In this document: piece after piece, positions 58,576-64,000 of the stretch | How positions within the stretch are numbered: the first letter of the stretch is position 1 | How the letters are laid out: each line of letters starts with the position of its first letter | Notes under the pieces: model-generated | The model's database searches: none | Told to the model about the DNA's origin: nothing | The model's input: the letters and a program-made list of their open reading frames with translations, nothing else | NCBI GenBank assembly: GCA_030248215.1 | Contig: JASANG010003303.1 | Span: 1 to 64,000, forward strand | Origin: Enoplolaimus lenunculus | Lineage: Eukaryota > Nematoda > Enoplea > Enoplida > Thoracostomopsidae | Direction: 5' to 3' | Length of the DNA: 64,000 nt | Position numbers and translations under genes: made by a program

Positions 58576-61500
58576 ATGCGTTTCAGCACAGCCGTAAAAA
58601 TGCCTTCAATTACACCGTCGATGCAACAGCTGGTGCAAGCCATCACCATTCTGTGCGCAGCGCTGCAACTTCCAAATATTCAGGTGAGTCATGTTGGAGC
58701 CGTAGAGCATGTAGTCTACTGTTTCGGTTTTCAGTTTATTCGGGGCCGGTGCCATATGATGCCGCAGACAAGGCCAGAAAAGACATCTCTGCAAAAGCTG
58801 AATTATGTTGCAAAAAATGAGGTTGTTCGAATTTTTGTCTGGTTATAACTGGAAACTATTGCTTCATCATGATGCAGTTTAGGATTTAGCTTGAACCCAG
58901 GCTTGACGGATTAGCAGCAAACAAAAAAATTTTGTTTGGAAATTTTTTCAACTTGAAAACTTGATTGATTTAACCTGTACTTTAGTGTTTGACAATTTAG
59001 TTTGTATTTTGCTTTCTGTTTGGTTAAAATATATAGTTTCTTTTACACTCCGATGTTAACATATGTAGATTATGTAATAGATGCTTACTTGCAAACATAT
59101 TTTAGGAACCGTGTAGCATGGAGTATCTGCAACAGCTACACGGAGAGCTAATCGACGAGAAAAGGCGCCGCCGCAAAGAATACAGAAGATGGGTCTCGGT
59201 GCACGAGTAAGGATTATATTTGTAATTTAGACGCCTAACACTGTAGCTTGCGCATCAAAAGTGTCGACCTAGAGATTATCAAAGTATATATTGCCACGGA
59301 ATGCAAAGTGAATTCCGGTTACTCTATAAACGTTCTTCGGCGTTTTCTATTTTCTGTTTGGGGATTCTACAGCACTGTCTGCTGCCTTGTATTACCGAAA
59401 TCAGTAACTCTCAATTCCGTTTTAAAAATGTGGGAACGCAATGAGCAGCATTACTATTGGTGCATGTGTTAATCTTCACTGACAGTTCGTGGAAAAATAT
59501 TCTAGCGGTAATCTGTATGGTTTTATTCTAGCGAAGTCTCCATCTGTCTCGATGAAGGACCTTCGCCTTATCGAGACATTCTCTCGAATCATCCCACCGG
59601 AGTTCCTTCATTGGAAGAAATCGAAGCTCTGAGAACTCTCGCTGAGCAAAGAGCTGAAGAGTTGGTATGTGTATATTATGTAAAGATTTCACATTATCAG
59701 CTTTTTGAAAGGGATAAAAAATTGTACCGTTTAATATTTAGCTGAAACCAGAGCATTAAGTGTGGGTCAGTCGGCAACAAGATGTGTTTTACTTATCGCG
59801 GAGAATTCCCGACAACTAAATCAGGTGTGATTAACATCTATTTGAAATTGCAGTTATAATATTTCAAGTTTTCAAGTGTAGAAAGCTTCGAAGATGTTCG
59901 TTTTACAAATTCTCCTGGCAGGAGTATGAGTTCGTTAATTTTTAGGGTATGAAGAGAGAAGTGCTCGAGCTTATTCGAACAAAGCTGCAAGACTACATAG
60001 GCGTAACAGGAGAGCCGGTGACGTTGACCGAGCTTGAACAAGAAATCCTTACGTGGTCCGATAAGGATTACTTCATCTTCACGCCTGAAATGATTCAACG
60101 TCTCAACGAATACCACGAAGAGGTATGCATTGTCGTCGGTTGTTTCTTATAAAGTATACATTACTCACTAACTACTACGTATGCTTATATAAAGTTAATG
60201 GAGCCGTAGCAATAAATAGAGCGTTGCAGCGGTAACTTTAGTTGCTTTAAAGGATTAATATGAATGTATTTCAGTTTAGAAAAAAGCACGAACTTACACA
60301 TGACTTTAGAAATTTATTGCAAATAAAACTTTAGTGTTTCGGTTATATCGTTGAAACGCTTTCGCTGACAAAATGAAAAGATCTGAAAAGAAACAGAAAA
60401 GCTAGGTATTTCGAGCTAATAGCATTATTCATGAATTAGGTTATATACTACCGACCATTTTAGCTCGATGATACTCGGCGCCTGTTCTGGCTCCAGCGGG
60501 AGAAGGCCGACAACCTGGTGGCTCGAATTCGAGAACTGTGGCAGTCCCTAGACGTTTCGGCTAAAATGCGCAGTCGAATTACTCTTATAACACGCGGTAG
60601 GTAAAAGTTATTGGTCTTTGATAGTGTTAAAAGCTGAAATACACTATGTCCAGTGATTGGATAGATTGATTTAGGGCTGTTGATTGTAAAACGTACGTTG
60701 GGTCAAGCGGCAGTGTATACTTTCTTATCACATATTCTCCTTTAACGCATGTAGAGCTGTGCTACTGTTACGTCCCATAGATTATTCCAGAAAACTGCAC
60801 CGTCAAGCTGCTTCGCGAAAACCATGACGAGCTCGAACGTTTGGAAAACCTGCCGTGCGAACGCGAAGCAGTCGCGGCCTCCATAGACGAGTGGCTGGTT
60901 GAATTTCGGCGGTTGCAACATTTCGAGGTATGCAAATAACAGTGCACGGACTTAGTCATGGAAACACAAATCAATTAAGATGATATATATAAAATTTTTA
61001 AGTTGTAAATTGTGTATAAGCAGAAACATATTTTTAATCGTAGGGATATATCGTATCTCGTTATTGACTCGTAATAGAGTGGATCAATTGACTAAGTTCC
61101 CGTACACAAACATTTATTTATGTAAAATCCACATTGCATTAAAAGAAGTAAAATGACGCGGTAGAATCTTGAAAATACAGTTTGAATTCGAATTTACAAA
61201 GCGCATTGAGTTGTGACTAGGAATTGAGGAATTTGTAGAATCATGTACCAAGTGAACAAAAATTTATAGTGCAAAACGCAAGTAACATACTTAATTGAAG
61301 CTAAAATTATATTTTTAAATGAAATTGATGTTCTGCTCACTTTATATAGCACGTTAAACTATTCGTAAATATGTTAACGTTTATGTCAGTTATAAATTCA
61401 GGGTTCACTGGCTGACGCAGCTGCACGCAGACGTGGTGGCCCGTCTATTACGAAAAACGAAAAGACCAAATTGGCGTCGCTTAGGCGAATCGCAACGCTA

Positions 61501-62247
61501 GTAAGTGTTCTAATCATAAAACACAAAATTTCCATTTTAGGTCGATCAAAACTTACACTAACTACAAGGGTATTGCTGCATACGTTGTCATTGTAGAACC
61601 AGATCATAAAAGGCTGTTCGATTAATGTACATAAAATTTATTTTGATTTGATGTAAAATTTGTTTTATTTCAGAAAGCAAACAAAGCGATCGCCATGGAT
61701 AACTCCCATTCCGAAAAACACGACGAGCGATGGGGTGACGGCGACGAAACAATTGCCGACTCCATAAAACGGGCAAACGCCGAATGGGAGGAAGTGAAAC
61801 GGGCCGACCAGTTCAATCAGGTTGGTATTCTGAAGCTGTCAATAGGGCCTTTATTATGTGTCAGAGTTGTACTAATACATGTTTTGTACTAAATTTAGAA
61901 CTCGAAATCCAAACAATAAAGAATAAACAACGACGCTAAGAAAAGCGGTATCCCGGCCGTAAAACGTATTATCAGAAAATTTGTTTCAGAAGTTGCTCCG
62001 TCCGTTGGCCCAAGAAGTCCTATCGGATACAGATAATCCGCTTCCGAGCTGCCGTTATTGTGCATGCACGCACATTAAGGACGGCTCTCGGCCGTTCAAG
62101 GGCGTTGCGGGCCTGCGAGCGCATCAGGGAAAATGCCGCCAACATCCGAGACGTGCCCAACCGTACGGAACAGTCGTAGGCGGCACTCGCGTAACGAGAC
62201 AGGGCATAACGACATGGCGCATCCCGTTACTCGAGCCACCAGAGTAG
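58576..62247 (+). CDS. PRC1/Ase1/MAP65-like microtubule bundler, divergent, 9 exons found
   Basis: The family cross-links antiparallel microtubules at the spindle midzone. Exons in my model: 58576-58683, 59106-59206, 59532-59664, 59946-60122, 60464-60596, 60791-60927, 61402-61500, 61674-61820, 61990-62247. All joins are GT-AG and phase-consistent (430 residues). The 5' end is uncertain: an acceptor inside ATGCGTTTCAG suggests an upstream exon, and about 60-70 N-terminal residues of PRC1 have no match. Similarities recalled from human PRC1: EYLQQLHGELIDEKRRRRKE, VPSLEEIEALR, REKADNLVARIRELWQSL, LLRENHDELERLENL, IDEWLVEFRRLQ and RRGGPSITKNEKTKLASLR (family motif RGGxLLKEEK). The ~60 residues with the conserved microtubule-binding helix, expected between exons 5 and 6, are absent and the 194-bp intron does not hold them. 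The last exon adds CRYC...GLRAHQGKC, a zinc-finger-like tail not usual for PRC1. Confidence 0.7.
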
Positions 62248-62492
62248 CCATTGCCGAAGGCGCCGTTCTGGTATGTAAAACAAACGTTTCAGCAGTAACA
62301 CAATACGTGTTAGCTGCTTGTTTCTCTCAGATTGTGTATCACTATGTTTCATTTTCTGTGACTAATGCAATATGCGAGTACAAAGTGAAACTTTTCCTAG
62401 TACATTTTAAACGTTTTCCACTCATTTGCGAGTTTTCAATTCAGCATGCGGCAGCGGATGCTATTTAAATATTTGGTTTCAATTGTTGTAGA

Positions 62493-62700
62493 CAGGGTGC
62501 AACCGTAATTACAATTTACCAGAATCGGAATTTGAAAAAATTATTGAAAACGTAACCGGAATCAGAAAGTGAAAAATACATACCACGGAAAAATTCGTTT
62601 GAACTTTCTTTTTTGTATATTTTTCGCGAAATAACCTTAGTTGAAGATACGTGTTTACGTATTCTGCTGTATTTTAAATTTCCATTATCCACGGAAGCGC
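62493..62700. mobile_element. hAT-type MITE, CCGGAATTCCGG family, truncated
   Basis: The reverse strand ends TTACGGTTGCACCCTG at 62493. It matches the right part of the 11326-11698 element back to about the CTTCCGTGGAT landmark (62690). The left end is missing. Confidence 0.75.
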
Positions 62701-62773
62701 ATTGTAAAGGGTCTGGGCCATATTGGCTGCAAGAGTTATAGACATGTGCAAGCATCCTTAAAATTTCTTGCAG

Positions 62774-62835
62774 ATATGGTTTGATCCGGCCGACCAGGAA
62801 CTGCGATGGAATTTGACTCTGGACAACGATTTTTA
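62774..62835 (+). CDS. Candidate small exon downstream of the PRC1-like gene
   Basis: Between TTCTTGCAG and the donor GTAAGTTTT lie 62 nt reading IWFDPADQELRWNLTLDNDF. It would join in phase 0 to a possible donor at 62272 (GTATGT). That requires a different reading frame from the one that ends the PRC1-like model at 62247. It may belong to an alternative end of that gene or to a neighbour. Confidence 0.35.
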
Positions 62836-62839
62836 GTAA

Positions 62840-64000
62840 GTTTTCCATTTTTTTATTATTCTGCACGCTTGTATGCTTTTGCGTCTGTAGCACTTTTGAA
62901 TATCTTTAAATTAAGGCGTTGTTACACGTGTATAAAAATATTTGTAGCTAGCTCAAAGCTTAGTATACAACACGAATGTACTACTTCTAAGAACATTTAT
63001 CTGCAAAGAACGCCGTGAAATGATCCCAAAAATGAGTATCGTATGGCGAAAGTTAGCACAAGAGCATATAATTCGCGTTTTTTCACATTGCGCCTTCGCC
63101 AGATACGTACCTGTCCATAAGTGCTAATTAATAGCTAGCACTTATGGACGCAAAAATTTGCGGTTTTGGTAGTATATTTCGACTTCCAATACATGTGCGA
63201 CGTTAAAATTGGTATTAATTAAACTTAAAAAATCTGCAAATTGTAGATAGTTTTTGTGTTTGCAGGGGGGACTAAAAAGTGGAAAGAGGGATTTTAGATC
63301 GGAGATCTTGAATGTGGGTGGGCGGCCTCCCCCACTAGAGAAACCTCCGTTCCGGTTATATTAAAACATATTCAGTTTTGCTATATTAGGGTCATAGATA
63401 TAAGATAGTTGCCGGATCCGGATATTTAGCTGCATATTTCGATAAAAAGTGAGATTTAACCCCACTAATTTAGCATTATACTTTCTTGTTGTCGTAATTT
63501 GTTTCTACAAGTGCGATAATTATCCGGAAACGTAGAATACCGGCTTCCGGATTCGGATATCTGATTGTACGCTGAAGTTTACCGAGGTCGAGTTCTGCTA
63601 GGTTTGCGGTGTTTGGAATGAATGCAGGTTAGGTGCGTTCTATCTATCTAGATTGCAGCAACTCGCCAGTGTATGCTTCTTGTCATACTGTCTCATAAAT
63701 TTCTTAAGCACCTATTATAACGAACATTGTAAGATAATTTTGTGTTCGTATTTCTGAAAATGCTTAGTTGGCGTCAATGTTTTATTTCTTGCCTTTTTTG
63801 GTCATAACTCCTACAAATTGGAATTGGATAAAATATATTTGCTGTCTGGTCCAGATTGGCTAAAAGTACTGAGTTTTATCTTTTAAGAAAGTTCTAACAG
63901 TAACAAATCGCAATAGTTAAAACCAACGACAGTTAATTTTGCATTATTTAAACTTGTAAATGAGAATCCTGTTTAGGATATTGTTTTTCTAGGCAATGTT
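62840..64000. other. No gene recognised; one hairpin and a weak hAT-like remnant
   Basis: Apart from the hairpin at 63113-63149 and CCGGATCCGGATA/CCGGATTCGGATA sequences in inverted order at about 63410 and 63545 (possible degenerate hAT ends), the interval shows no exon, RNA gene or clear repeat. Confidence 0.5.
63113..63149. repeat. Perfect 14-bp inverted repeat (hairpin)
   Basis: GTCCATAAGTGCTA and TAGCACTTATGGAC are perfect complements around the 9-nt spacer ATTAATAGC. No T run follows directly and no related copy was noticed in the window. It could be the core of a short fold-back element or an RNA structure. Confidence 0.8.

Overview
The window is nuclear DNA from an invertebrate animal. 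It is AT-rich, contains two spliced host genes with short TTTCAG or TTTTAG-type splice acceptors, and is packed with hAT-type miniature elements, tRNA-derived SINEs, LINE fragments, an old gypsy-type element and satellites. The acceptor style would fit a nematode, but the phylum cannot be fixed from sequence alone.

Layout. 0.08-2.7 kb: tandem copies of unclassified repeats. 2.9-4.3 kb: a 5'-truncated LINE (RNase H plus zinc knuckle) with target site duplications. 4.3-5.1 kb: a minisatellite and a hAT miniature element. 6.2-10.4 kb: a decayed gypsy fossil on the minus strand, carrying a PHD finger in its integrase and interrupted by an array rich in TTTCCCGCC. 11.0-20.6 kb: a complete-looking eight-exon TELO2 gene (783 residues), which encodes the TEL2 subunit of the TTT complex that stabilises PIKK kinases. 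Three hAT elements and one hAT-like insert lie in its introns. 22.1-33.6 kb: an 11.5-kb satellite built on an 80-bp unit, with dense G-quadruplex potential on the minus strand. 33.6-40.1 kb: an inverted, rearranged copy of the TELO2 region holding a TELO2 pseudogene, split by a 1.4-kb LINE insertion with a perfect 19-bp target duplication. 40.1-48.7 kb: a second large inverted repeat whose centre is a small fold-back element carrying the same motif as the satellite. 48.7-56.9 kb: more copies of the same hAT and SINE families. 58.6-62.2 kb: a second spliced host gene resembling the PRC1/Ase1/MAP65 microtubule bundlers. It lacks the expected microtubule-binding stretch and ends in a zinc-finger-like tail.

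The two host genes are not an operon and have unrelated jobs: PIKK maturation and spindle midzone bundling. The most distinctive feature is architectural. Two neighbouring giant inverted repeats, about 25 kb and 9 kb, each have a GGGAAATT-type repeat in the centre. The small central element of the second may be a relic of the seed that expanded into the large satellite of the first. Several stretches (around 2.2 kb, 52.8 kb, and parts of 24.9-30.8 kb) look like poorly polished assembly. Boundaries there should not be trusted.
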